64,000 bases of DNA from Myxococcales bacterium (GTDB lineage: Bacteria > Myxococcota_A > Polyangia > Polyangiales > Polyangiaceae), in contig JADJQX010000007.1 in assembly GCA_016712525.1 (NCBI GenBank), positions 2,108,001-2,172,000 of the forward strand. The letters are read 5' to 3'. The position numbers and the translations under genes are program-made. The notes beneath the pieces are model-generated. The model was given only the letters and a program-made list of their open reading frames with translations, made no database searches and was not told the DNA's origin. This document shows, one piece after another, positions 25,651 to 33,765 of the stretch (positions are counted from its first letter, which is position 1; every line of letters starts with the position of its first letter).

Positions 25651-27279
25651 TCAGTCGACGATCGTCACCTCGAGCTTGTTCGCGGCGTAGTCCGCGCGCA
25701 GCACCTTCTTGTCGAACTTGCCGACGCTCGTCTTCGGCACGCTCGCGATCTGCGACCAGCGCTCGGGGAGCTGCCACTTGGCGACCTTCTCGCCGAGGAA
25801 CGCGCGGAGCTGGGCGAACGAGACCTGCTGGTCGGGCTTCGGCACGACACACGCGAGCGGGCGCTCGCCCCATTTGTCGTCGGGCACACCGACCACGCAC
25901 GCCTCGAGGACGGTGGGGTGCGCCATGAGGAGATTCTCGAGCAACACCGAGGAGATCCACTCCCCTCCCGACTTGATGACATCCTTCGCGCGGTCGGTCA
26001 GGGTGAGGTACCCGTCGGGGGTGAGGGTGCCCACGTCGCCGGTGCGCAGCCATCCGTCCACGAACTTCTCGGGGTCGTTCTCGGGGTAGTACGAGCCCGT
26101 CACCCACGGGCCGCGCACGCAGAGCTCGCCGGAGGTCGCGCCGTCCCAGGGGACCTCGTTTCCGTCGGGACCGAGGAGCTTCGCCTCGACGAACGGCGAG
26201 AGCCTGCCCTGCGTGATGCGCAGCTTCCAGGCGGTCTCCTCGTCGAGGCCATCTTTCACGACGGCGACGGAGCCGAGCGGGCTCGTCTCGGTCATGCCCC
26301 ACGCGTGCACGATGCGCATCTTGTGGCGCTCCTCGAAGGCCTTCATGAGCGCGGGCGGGCACGCCGAGCCGCCGACGAGCACCATGCGGAACGAGGAGAG
26401 GTCGGTCGGCACCTTGTCGACGTACTGGAGGAGGCCCGTCCAAATCGTGGGCACCGCGCCGCCGAAGGTGGGCCGCTCGCTCGCAATGAGCCTCGCCACC
26501 GCGTCGGGCTGGAGGAAACGATCGGTGAGGATCAAGTCCGCCCCGACGAGCATGCACGCCCACGGCAGGCCCCACGCGCACACGTGGAACATCGGCACCA
26601 CCGCGAGCACCCGATCGCCCGACGACACGCCGGTCGAGTCGCCCAGGCATAGCTGCATCGAGTGGAGCATCGCCGAACGATGACTGTAGACTACACCTTT
26701 CGGAGAACCCGTGGTCCCGCTCGTGAAGGCGATCGCGGCCGCGAGGCGCTCGTCGACGACCGGGAAATCGAAGGGGGAATCGCTCGCGGCGGCGAGGAGG
26801 GCCTCGTAGTCGTGCACCTTGCGGCCGGTGGCGGCGAGGGCGGTCACGTCGGCCTCGCCCACGACCACGACGTGCTCGATCGTGGTGCAGCCGGGGAGAA
26901 TGGTCGCGAAGAGAGGCACGAGCGACGCGTCGACGAGCACGATGCGGTCCTCGGCGGCGTTGGCGATGAACACGACCTCGGCCGGCGGGAGTCGGATGTT
27001 GAGCGTGTGGAGCACGGCCCCCATCGCGGGCACGGCCATGTAGGCCTCGAAGTGCTCTTGGTTGTTCCACATGAACGTGCCGACGCGCTGGTCACCCGTG
27101 ATGCCGAGGCCGCGGAGGGCGTGGGCGAGGCGCATGGCGCGCTTGGCGCACTCACGGAGCGTGGCCTTGCGAACGCCCTTCTCGGTGGCCGTCGTGATCG
27201 TCGCCCCTCCGTGCACACGCTCGGCGTGGCGGAACAGCGTGGCGAGCGAGAGGGGCGTGTCCATCATCGTGCTGAGCAT
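25651..27279 (-). CDS. long- or medium-chain acyl-CoA synthetase (AMP-forming)
   Basis: This 542-residue ANL-superfamily enzyme activates fatty acids to acyl-CoA. Motifs seen are the P-loop FTSGTTGSPKGVVYSH, the A5 block HAWGMTETSPLGS, the A7 block GWLRTGDVGTL and the C-terminal catalytic Lys in PKTSVGKFDKK. The block MWNNQEHFEAYMAVPAMGAVLHTLN is typical of the FadD/AlkK-like group. The ATG at 27279 was chosen; the open frame upstream is not family-like. A neighbouring Met five codons downstream is an alternative. It probably feeds beta-oxidation with the acyl-CoA dehydrogenases elsewhere in the window. Confidence 0.9.
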   Translation of the reverse strand: MLSTMMDTPLSLATLFRHAERVHGGATITTATEKGVRKATLRECAKRAMRLAHALRGLGITGDQRVGTFMWNNQEHFEAYMAVPAMGAVLHTLNIRLPPAEVVFIANAAEDRIVLVDASLVPLFATILPGCTTIEHVVVVGEADVTALAATGRKVHDYEALLAAASDSPFDFPVVDERLAAAIAFTSGTTGSPKGVVYSHRSAMLHSMQLCLGDSTGVSSGDRVLAVVPMFHVCAWGLPWACMLVGADLILTDRFLQPDAVARLIASERPTFGGAVPTIWTGLLQYVDKVPTDLSSFRMVLVGGSACPPALMKAFEERHKMRIVHAWGMTETSPLGSVAVVKDGLDEETAWKLRITQGRLSPFVEAKLLGPDGNEVPWDGATSGELCVRGPWVTGSYYPENDPEKFVDGWLRTGDVGTLTPDGYLTLTDRAKDVIKSGGEWISSVLLENLLMAHPTVLEACVVGVPDDKWGERPLACVVPKPDQQVSFAQLRAFLGEKVAKWQLPERWSQIASVPKTSVGKFDKKVLRADYAANKLEVTIVD

Positions 27280-27426
27280 GGCGTACCTCGGATCGCGGCC
27301 TCGCCCGACGCGAGCGCTGCGCGGGAGGAAGAGTGCCGAACGAAGCCCATCGGTTTCAACCCCGAACCTCGCCCGATTCGTATGGCGTCGTGCGTCACGG
27401 CGGCGATCTCGGATACGCTGAGGGGC

Positions 27427-27921
27427 GTGCGCCCCAAAGACCCCTGCCCGTGCCGCTCCTCGGCCTCGTACGCGGACTGTTGCCTCCCCGCCCACGACGG
27501 GACGAAGCCCCCCGCCGCCCCTCGCGAGCTCGTGCGGGCGCGCTACTCCGCCTTCGCGCTGGGCCTCGGGGAGTTCCTCCACGCGACGCTCTCGTCGGAC
27601 CACGAGGACCACGCCGACGGCGACGACGTGCCTCGGCGGGTCCGCGAGCTTTCGACGGCGGGCAAGGGCCTCAAGTACATGGGCGTCGACGTGCTCGCCT
27701 CGACCGACACGGAGGCGCTCTTCGTCGCCAAGGTGTTCGAGAAGGGCAAAGACCGTGGGTTCGCGGAGCTCTCGCGCTTCGCCTGGGAGGATGGCACGCT
27801 CCGCTACGTGGGCGGGCTGCTCCTCCCGAAGGCGGCGCTGCCGAACGCGATCGCGACCATGCCGATCGACGCCTTCCGCGCCTACGCCGAGGCGCACCCC
27901 GACCTCGTCGTGGGGGGCTGA
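27427..27921 (+). CDS. YchJ/UPF0225-type protein with SEC-C zinc motif
   Basis: The product of about 164 residues starts at a GTG placed so that the N-terminal motif DPCPCRSSASYADCC follows at once, as in YchJ proteins. This SEC-C motif (CxC...CC) binds zinc. The rest matches the YchJ fold (LVRARYSAFALGLGEFLHATL, FVAKVFEKGKDRGFAELSRF), a cystatin/NTF2-like beta domain. Function is not established. An ATG at 27382 would add 15 unconserved residues. It is divergent from the acyl-CoA ligase gene. Confidence 0.82.
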   Translation: MRPKDPCPCRSSASYADCCLPAHDGTKPPAAPRELVRARYSAFALGLGEFLHATLSSDHEDHADGDDVPRRVRELSTAGKGLKYMGVDVLASTDTEALFVAKVFEKGKDRGFAELSRFAWEDGTLRYVGGLLLPKAALPNAIATMPIDAFRAYAEAHPDLVVGG

Positions 27922-27943
27922 GCCGGGCGCACGGGCCCGAGGG

Positions 27944-28399
27944 TCACCCTCGCGTGGCGCGGAGCTCGACGGTCACGGTGTCGACACTGCTCCGGGTGGG
28001 CGGGCGCGACTTGGTCACCGCGACCGACACGCGCGTGGCCGGCGTGTCGGTGAGCACGCGCGAGATGACCCTCTGCGCGAGCGTCTCGAGGAGCCGGCAC
28101 CTGCGGCTCGTGCCCTCTTCGACGACGAGCGAGGCGAGCCTGTCGTAGTTGAAGACGTCGGCGATCGCGTCCCCCGTGGGGAGCACCCCGAGCGGGAGGT
28201 GCGCCTCGAGCGAGACCAAGAAATCTTGCGGGAGGGCCTGCTCCGAGTCGGACACGCCGTGGTGCCCTCGAAACCGGATCCCGTCGAGGCGGAGGCGGTA
28301 CTCGGTGACCGCGTGGCTCACGTGAGGGCGCGGGGGGGCGAGCTTCTCGGCCCGGGGGGCCGCGGGCTTCTTCGTGGGCTTCTTCGTTCGAGCCGCCAT
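27944..28399 (-). CDS. folB: dihydroneopterin aldolase family protein (FolB-like)
   Basis: The 151-residue product has a Lys/Pro/Ala-rich tail of about 35 residues, then a FolB domain: LRLDGIRFRGHHGVSDSE, QDFLVSLEAHLPL, FNYDRLASLVVEEG, RLLETLAQRVISRVL and VAVTKSRPP. Here FolB cleaves dihydroneopterin to hydroxymethyl-dihydropterin in folate synthesis. The Lys in TKSRPP fits the expected active-site Lys; the Glu in LLETLA is also conserved. The start ATG at 28399 opens the basic tail; a longer frame begins at 28459. It could also be an epimerase-type homologue. Confidence 0.78.
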   Translation of the reverse strand: MAARTKKPTKKPAAPRAEKLAPPRPHVSHAVTEYRLRLDGIRFRGHHGVSDSEQALPQDFLVSLEAHLPLGVLPTGDAIADVFNYDRLASLVVEEGTSRRCRLLETLAQRVISRVLTDTPATRVSVAVTKSRPPTRSSVDTVTVELRATRG

Positions 28400-28505
28400 G
28401 GCCGGCGCACCATACCTTTTTTCGCGTCGCCGATCCGCTCGGTGTCGCGCAATCGTCACGCGACCTCATCCTCGGTGACGCACCCGAGGACGAAGAAGGG
28501 CGCCC

Positions 28506-29354
28506 ATGCGCGTCGCCCTCCCCTCGAGCTTCTTCGCCCCCTTGGCCCTCGTCTCTCTGGCCCTCGTCACGGCATGCGCGACCGGCGTCGCCGTCGACGA
28601 CGACGATCCCCCGAGCCTCGCCTCGAGCCGCGCCCTGCCCGAGGCCCCGAGCGCGTCCCCTTCCGCCCCGCAGACCACCCCCGAGGCAGGCGCCCCCCGC
28701 GACGCGAGCGCGGCGAGCGACGCCGCGACGCCTCCGAAGCCCGCTGCCCCCGACGCGGGCCCGATCGCGCCCGACGCCGGAACGGTGCAAGATGCATCGA
28801 CCTCGCCCGACACGTCGACCGGCGGCGCCACGACCCAGGCCGGGCCCGGAGAGGTCCTCGTCACCGAGGTCATGTTCGATCCCGCGGGCTCCGAGCCGAA
28901 CGACGAGTGGATCGAGGTGACGTGCGTCGCCCCGGGACCGCGATCGCTCCGTGGGCTCACGCTCCGCGACGGCGCGGGCCGCACCCACACCATCACGGAC
29001 GACGTGGTCGTCGCCCCTGGGGCGTACGTGGTGCTCGCGAGGAGCCGCGCTTCGGCCCGCGCGCAGGGCATCACCGACGCCGTGATCGTGTACGAGTACG
29101 GAGCGGGTCAGGCGTCGGGGGCGGGCGTCATCCTCGCGAACGGCGCGACGGGAGCCATCGCGATCGCCCGTGGAACGACCGAGCTCGTCAAGGTGCCGTA
29201 CGGGACGTTCTCGATCTCGACCACCGAGGGGCAGTCGCTCGAGCTCCGGCCCGGGATGGCGCCGTCCGTCGCGCAGTCGGCTCACTTCTGCGCGTCGACG
29301 GGGCAGCTCGGCGCCCTGCTCGCCACCCCGGGCCGCGCCTCGAGCTGCCTCTGA
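28506..29354 (+). CDS. lipoprotein with lamin-tail (LTD) domain
   Basis: The 282-residue product has a lipobox (LVTAC, Cys24), an Asp/Ala/Pro-rich linker to about residue 115, then a lamin-tail-like Ig fold: VLVTEVMFDPAGSEPNDEWIE, LRGLTLRDGAG, VVAPGAYVVLARS and a C-terminal LLATPGRAS. The opening TEVMxxPxG...EWIE block is the LTD signature. Bacterial LTD proteins are secreted and often accompany nucleases or adhesins, but none is fused here. Role unknown. Confidence 0.8.
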   Translation: MRVALPSSFFAPLALVSLALVTACATGVAVDDDDPPSLASSRALPEAPSASPSAPQTTPEAGAPRDASAASDAATPPKPAAPDAGPIAPDAGTVQDASTSPDTSTGGATTQAGPGEVLVTEVMFDPAGSEPNDEWIEVTCVAPGPRSLRGLTLRDGAGRTHTITDDVVVAPGAYVVLARSRASARAQGITDAVIVYEYGAGQASGAGVILANGATGAIAIARGTTELVKVPYGTFSISTTEGQSLELRPGMAPSVAQSAHFCASTGQLGALLATPGRASSCL

Positions 29355-29439
29355 ACCTCCGCCCGCCCGTGTGGCGTGAGGGGGATCGGACGCGTACGTT
29401 GAGGGAGTGTCCGAAGGCCGATCGCCCCCCCTCGACATG

Positions 29440-29481
29440 GACTTCAGGCGCCTGAAGTTGCAACTTCAGGCGCCTGAAGTC
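29440..29481. promoter_or_regulatory. 42-bp perfect palindrome built from two 18-bp palindromes
   Basis: ACTTCAGGCGCCTGAAGT occurs at 29441-29458 and again at 29463-29480. Each copy is itself a perfect palindrome, and they are separated by TGCA. With G29440 and C29481 the whole 42 bp is self-complementary. It lies upstream of the likely start of the serine hydrolase gene and resembles a double operator for a dimeric repressor. It could instead form a cruciform or RNA hairpin. Confidence 0.75.
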
Positions 29482-29547
29482 GGAGCACCGAGCCCTCACG
29501 ATCGGCCTTTTTTTTCGCCATTCGGTGCGATCCGGGCCCTCACCGTT

Positions 29548-30717
29548 TTGCGTCATTTGCGGCGACCACGCGCGCGATTTGCACATCCGGCTCGGCGCTC
29601 GGCGCTCGGCTTCGCAGCTCTCGCGCTCGCCCTCCTCGTCGGGTGCTCGCGCGAGACACGTGGCCCGGCGGGTGGCGACCCTGCCCCCGCCACGGTCGCG
29701 TGCGCTGCCCGGGCGTCGCGCATCGAGGCGGCCCTTCGCGCCGTGCCACGAGGCAGCCCCGAGGCTCTCGTGGGCGTCGCGACGGCGTCGTGCCCGCCAG
29801 CCTATTTCGCGCTCTCGGGCGCCCACGGCTCGGGCGATCCACGCCGCCCGTTCCGCATGGCGAGCGTCACGAAGACGTTCGTCGCGACGCTCGTGCTTCG
29901 CGAGGTCGAGCGCGGCTCCCTCACGCTCGATGGCCCCCTCGGCGAGAAGGTGCCGAACCTGGGCTACCTCCGCCACACCACCGTGCGTGACCTCTTGCGC
30001 CACACGAGCGGGCTCTTTCCGTACGAAGAGGATCCCGAGTTTCGCGCGTGGCAGCGCCGCACACCGGAGCCCAAGGCCCCCGCGGCCCTCCTCGCGAGGG
30101 CGCTCGTTCACACGCCCGACGCCCGCATGGGCGCGCCGTTCCGGTACGCGAACACGAACTACGTCGCGCTCGGTCAGGTGCTCGAGGCCGTACGAAAGGA
30201 GCCCCTCGACACCCTCGTCGCGCGCGAGCTGCTCGGCCCCGAGGGTCTCCACGAGACGCACGCCGAGCGGCCCGACGAGCCTCATTCGCCTGGCTTCTTT
30301 CCTGGCTTCGACGCGCGAGGAGAGCCGCGTGGGCACGCCCATCACCCGAGCTGGCTCTACGCGGCCGGGCACCTCGTCACCACGATGCCCGACCTCGTCG
30401 CGTGGACACGCAAGTACGGCAAGGGCGCCGTCGTCCCGAGCGCGCTCACGAAGGAGTGGCTCGCGACGGTGCCCACCGAGCCCGACGTCGCGTACGGGCT
30501 CGGCGTGTTCGTGTCGCGCGGCGAGGCTTCGGGCGGCCTCGGCGAGGCGCGCAGCCACGCGGGGGACGTCGCCGGCACGCACCTCCAGGCCGTGCACTTC
30601 GTCGAGGCCGACGTCACCGTGGTCGCCGTGGTGAACCAAGACGGCGCGGACCCCGAGGGCCTCGTGCTCGCCGCCGCGCGCGCAGCCACCGCGAAGGAGC
30701 CCGAGCCTCCCAAATAG
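29548..30717 (+). CDS. serine hydrolase, beta-lactamase class C/DD-peptidase family, lipoprotein
   Basis: The protein has a class C-type serine hydrolase fold. It shows SVTK (SxxK nucleophile), YANTN (YxN) and a C-terminal HAGDVAGTH in place of the usual H/KxG. Domain flow such as FRMASVTKTFVATLVLREV and LRHTSGLFPYEEDP is diagnostic. The lipoprotein signal (SALGFAALALALLVGC) lies about 66 residues into the longest frame, which opens with a GTG at 29407. I favour a TTG near 29548 (or 29557) because it puts the signal at the N-terminus and leaves the 42-bp palindrome outside the coding region. Substrate may be peptidoglycan, an ester or a beta-lactam. Confidence 0.8.
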   Translation: MRHLRRPRARFAHPARRSALGFAALALALLVGCSRETRGPAGGDPAPATVACAARASRIEAALRAVPRGSPEALVGVATASCPPAYFALSGAHGSGDPRRPFRMASVTKTFVATLVLREVERGSLTLDGPLGEKVPNLGYLRHTTVRDLLRHTSGLFPYEEDPEFRAWQRRTPEPKAPAALLARALVHTPDARMGAPFRYANTNYVALGQVLEAVRKEPLDTLVARELLGPEGLHETHAERPDEPHSPGFFPGFDARGEPRGHAHHPSWLYAAGHLVTTMPDLVAWTRKYGKGAVVPSALTKEWLATVPTEPDVAYGLGVFVSRGEASGGLGEARSHAGDVAGTHLQAVHFVEADVTVVAVVNQDGADPEGLVLAAARAATAKEPEPPK

Positions 30718-30724
30718 CCGAAGC

Positions 30725-30777
30725 CCCCTCGGCGAACCGAGAGGGCCTCGTCGCGAGCCGCGGGCCTTCGAGGCCCG
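30725..30777. terminator. two hairpins between convergent genes
   Basis: The stem 30725-30732/30737-30745 (loop CGAA, one bulge) and the stem 30761-30767/30771-30777 (CGGGCCT, loop TCG, AGGCCCG) fill the gap between the serine hydrolase and icd. Neither is followed by a U tract, so they are termination or stability hairpins at best. Confidence 0.4.
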
Positions 30778-30782
30778 AGCGC

Positions 30783-32066
30783 TCACATGTGCGCGATGAT
30801 GTTGTCGGCGAACTCGGAGCACTTGAGCTCCGTCGCGCCGTCCATCATGCGGGCGAAGTCGTACGTGACCTTCTTCGACCCGATCGCGCCGTCCATGCCC
30901 TTGATGATGAGGTCGGCGGCCTCGATCCAGCCCATGTGGCGGAGCATCATCTCGCCCGAGAGGACGACCGAGCCCGGGTTCACCTTGTCGAGGTCGGCGT
31001 ACTTGGGCGCCGTGCCGTGCGTCGCCTCGAAGATCGCGTGACCGGTGACGTAGTTGATGTTGCCGCCGGGCGCGATGCCGATGCCACCGACCTGCGCGGC
31101 GAGGGCGTCCGAGAGGTAGTCGCCGTTGAGGTTCAACGTGGCGATGACGTCGAACTCCTTCGCGCGGGTGAGGACCTGCTGAAGGGTGATGTCGGCGATC
31201 GCGTCCTTGATGAGGATCTTGCCGGCGGCGAGCGCGGCCTTCTGCTCGGCGTTCGCGGCCTCCTCGCCCTTCTCCTCCTTGGTCTTCTCCCAGGTGGCCC
31301 AGGTGTAGACCTTGTCGCCGAACTCCTTCTCGGCGAGGGCGTAGCCCCACTTCATGAAGGCACCTTCGGTGAACTTCATGATGTTGCCCTTGTGGACGAA
31401 GGTGACGCTCTTGCGCTTCGCATCGACCGCGTACTGGATCGCGGCGCGGACGAGGCGCTCGGTGCCCTCGGTCGAGACCGGCTTGAGGCCGATACCCGAC
31501 GAGCCGGGGAAGCGGATCTTCTTGAACTCCTTGGGGAATTCTTTCTCGATGAAGCCGAGGACCTTCTGCACCTCGGGGCTCTTCGCCTCGAACTCGATGC
31601 CCGCGTAGATGTCCTCGCAGTTCTCGCGGAAGATCACCATGTCGACGTCGCCCGGCTTCTTCACGGGGCTCGGCACGCCTTCGAACCAGCGCACGGGCCG
31701 GAGGCACACGTAGAGGTCGAGGAGCTGGCGGAGGGCCACGTTGAGCGAGCGGATGCCGCCGCCGATGGGCGTGGTGAGCGGGCCCTTGATGCCGACGAGG
31801 TACTTCTTGAAGTCCTCGATCGTCTGGTCCGGGAGCCAGTTCTGGAACTTCTGGAACGCCTTCTCGCCGGCGTACACCTCGTGCCAGGCGATCTTCTTCT
31901 TGCCGCCGTACGCCTTCTCGACGGCGGCGTCGAAGACGCGGACGCTCGCGCGCCAGATGTCACGGCCCGTGCCGTCGCCCTCGATGAACGGAACGATGGG
32001 GTTGTCGGGGACGTTGAGCTTCATGCCAGCGCCCATCGTGATGGGCTGTCCGTTCGTGGCGGTCAT
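30783..32066 (-). CDS. icd: NADP-dependent isocitrate dehydrogenase
   Basis: This 427-residue enzyme oxidatively decarboxylates isocitrate to 2-oxoglutarate in the TCA cycle. Family blocks include VPFIEGDGTGRDIW, the substrate loop PIGGGIRSLNVALRQ, the arginines of CLRPVRWF, VIFRENCEDIYAGIEF, the VHKGNIMKFTEG block, and the cofactor site GTAPKYADLDKVNPGSVVLSG. The Lys/Tyr-type residues in APKYADLD indicate the NADP-type E. coli class. The ATG at 32066 has GGAGGA upstream; the longer frame lacks one. It is a single-gene unit, convergent with the serine hydrolase. Confidence 0.96.
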   Translation of the reverse strand: MTATNGQPITMGAGMKLNVPDNPIVPFIEGDGTGRDIWRASVRVFDAAVEKAYGGKKKIAWHEVYAGEKAFQKFQNWLPDQTIEDFKKYLVGIKGPLTTPIGGGIRSLNVALRQLLDLYVCLRPVRWFEGVPSPVKKPGDVDMVIFRENCEDIYAGIEFEAKSPEVQKVLGFIEKEFPKEFKKIRFPGSSGIGLKPVSTEGTERLVRAAIQYAVDAKRKSVTFVHKGNIMKFTEGAFMKWGYALAEKEFGDKVYTWATWEKTKEEKGEEAANAEQKAALAAGKILIKDAIADITLQQVLTRAKEFDVIATLNLNGDYLSDALAAQVGGIGIAPGGNINYVTGHAIFEATHGTAPKYADLDKVNPGSVVLSGEMMLRHMGWIEAADLIIKGMDGAIGSKKVTYDFARMMDGATELKCSEFADNIIAHM

Positions 32067-32180
32067 GTCGAAATCCTCCAGGAAATTGAGGGTACACCGG
32101 CTACCACGCCCGCTCGCCCTCGCCAAGGGTCACGACCTTGCGCGAAGCGTCATCGGGTGCGTTTTTCGTGCGGTCGGGAG

Positions 32181-33560
32181 TCAGTCCGGTGGCGTCGTGG
32201 TGGGGACGGTCGTGGCCGCAGAGGTCGACAAGAGCCACCCCGTGAGCAGCGCCCCCGCGACGACCCCCACGAGCCCGACCACGATCACCGTGATCCACAT
32301 CGACTTCGACCACCCCGAGACGCGCGCGGGCTCGACGAGGACCACGGCCTGCGAAGGAGGGGGCTTCGGCACACGCGCGGCCGCCTCGGCGCGGCTCGCG
32401 GCCTCGGCCACGACGAGCCCGAGGGGACGGCCCGAAGGATCGTCGGCGGACCGCAACGTCCCGTCGGCAGGGCGCGCCTCGGCGGGGGGAGGATCGGACC
32501 CCGCGGAGGGGAGGGTCTTCCCGGCCGGAACGCGGCCTCTCGGGTCGTCGGGTGGGGGGGCGTGCATGGGGGCTCGAGCGGTCGCGACGTCGGACGGGAC
32601 GAGAGGGAACGTGGCACCAGGGCCGGGGGCTTCCGCTCCGGCACGCGCGGTCTCGGGGGGCTCGGGCAGGGTAGCGCGATCCGCGGCGGCCCCAAGCCCC
32701 AGCGTGGCTTCGTCGGCCGGGGGCTTCGTCTCGGTCGCGAGGCTCTCCGGTGACACCTCGGCGAGGACACGCTCGAGCTCGGCGTTCACGTCGTGCATCG
32801 ACGGATAGCGGTCTTCGGCGCGCTTCGCGAGCATGCGCGAGACCAACACGGCGAGCCGGAACGGGAGAGAGCGATCGATCTCGGTGAGGAGCTTCGGAGG
32901 GTCGTCGCGACCCGTGGGGCCCGAGGGGTGCTGCCCCGTGAGGAGCTCGAACGCCATGACGCCGAGCGCGTACTGATCGGTGCGAGGGGTGACGGCGAGC
33001 CCGGCGATCTGCTCGGGCGCCATGTAACGCGGGGTGCCGAGCGCCTGCCCCTCGAGCGTGCGGAACGCGCCGGGAGCCTCGGTGCGTGTGCGCTTCGCGA
33101 GGCCGAAGTCGAGCACCTTCACGAGCCCTGCGCGGGTCACCATCACGTTCGAGGGCTTGATGTCGCGGTGGACGAGGCCGTGATCGTGTGCCTCGGCGAG
33201 CGCGCGGCCGACGTCGAGCAGCCAGGCCAGGCGCTTCCCGAGCGGGACGCTCGGGCTCCCGAGGTACGCGGAGAGCGTGTCGCCCTCGACGTACTCCATC
33301 GCGATGTACGCGCGCCCCTCGGCCTCGCCGTAGTCGTAGACGGCGACCACGTTCGGGTGGCTCACCATGGCGCCGAGGCTCGCCTCCCGAGCGAAGCGCG
33401 CCGGCCCCTCGCCGTCCATACGCTCCGGGAGGAGGGCCTTCAGCGCGACCTTGCGGCCGAGCACCGTATCGGTCGCGAGGTACACGCGCCCCATCCCGCC
33501 GTGACCGAGCTCCCGGTCGACCAGGTAACGAGCGAACGTCTGGCCTTCTGCGAGGGGCAC
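32181..33560 (-). CDS. tail-anchored eukaryote-like Ser/Thr protein kinase
   Basis: The 459-residue product from a GTG at 33560 begins almost at the kinase domain: GHGGMGRVYLATD (P-loop), VALKALL (ATP Lys), HRDIKPSNVMV (catalytic loop), DFGLAKR (metal site) and GTPRYMAPEQ (activation segment). Residues about 290-415 are Pro/Ala/Glu-rich. A single membrane helix (MWITVIVVGLVGVVAGALLTG) ends only about 17 residues from the C-terminus, so there is no extracytoplasmic sensor domain. The kinase is tail-anchored, with the catalytic domain inside. The frame upstream of 33560 is antisense to the divergent lipoprotein gene; no clear ribosome binding site precedes the GTG. Confidence 0.87.
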   Translation of the reverse strand: MPLAEGQTFARYLVDRELGHGGMGRVYLATDTVLGRKVALKALLPERMDGEGPARFAREASLGAMVSHPNVVAVYDYGEAEGRAYIAMEYVEGDTLSAYLGSPSVPLGKRLAWLLDVGRALAEAHDHGLVHRDIKPSNVMVTRAGLVKVLDFGLAKRTRTEAPGAFRTLEGQALGTPRYMAPEQIAGLAVTPRTDQYALGVMAFELLTGQHPSGPTGRDDPPKLLTEIDRSLPFRLAVLVSRMLAKRAEDRYPSMHDVNAELERVLAEVSPESLATETKPPADEATLGLGAAADRATLPEPPETARAGAEAPGPGATFPLVPSDVATARAPMHAPPPDDPRGRVPAGKTLPSAGSDPPPAEARPADGTLRSADDPSGRPLGLVVAEAASRAEAAARVPKPPPSQAVVLVEPARVSGWSKSMWITVIVVGLVGVVAGALLTGWLLSTSAATTVPTTTPPD

Positions 33561-33765
33561 GGAGGACTCGGTTTTATCCGAAGAGTCGCCGCGCCCGCCA
33601 ACCGAAACGGCAAGCTCCGAGGGTCTTTGGGCTTCGTGGAACGAATCTCGAAGCGATCCGTCCAAGGGAAGCGCACACCCACCGCCAACGTACGCCTTTG
33701 GCAGACGTGGGTTGCCGCCGGGGGCAATCCCTGCATACTGCCTTTTTTCGATGGAAGAGCCCAAG

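Noticed and set aside
27382..27427. Upstream ATG start for the YchJ-type gene
   Set aside because: It adds residues absent from the family, where the Cys-rich motif is at the N-terminus; the GTG at 27427 fits better.
29440..29481. The palindrome considered as an insertion-sequence end or recombination site
   Set aside because: No transposase or recombinase, target duplication or second end is visible nearby, so a regulatory site is the simpler reading.
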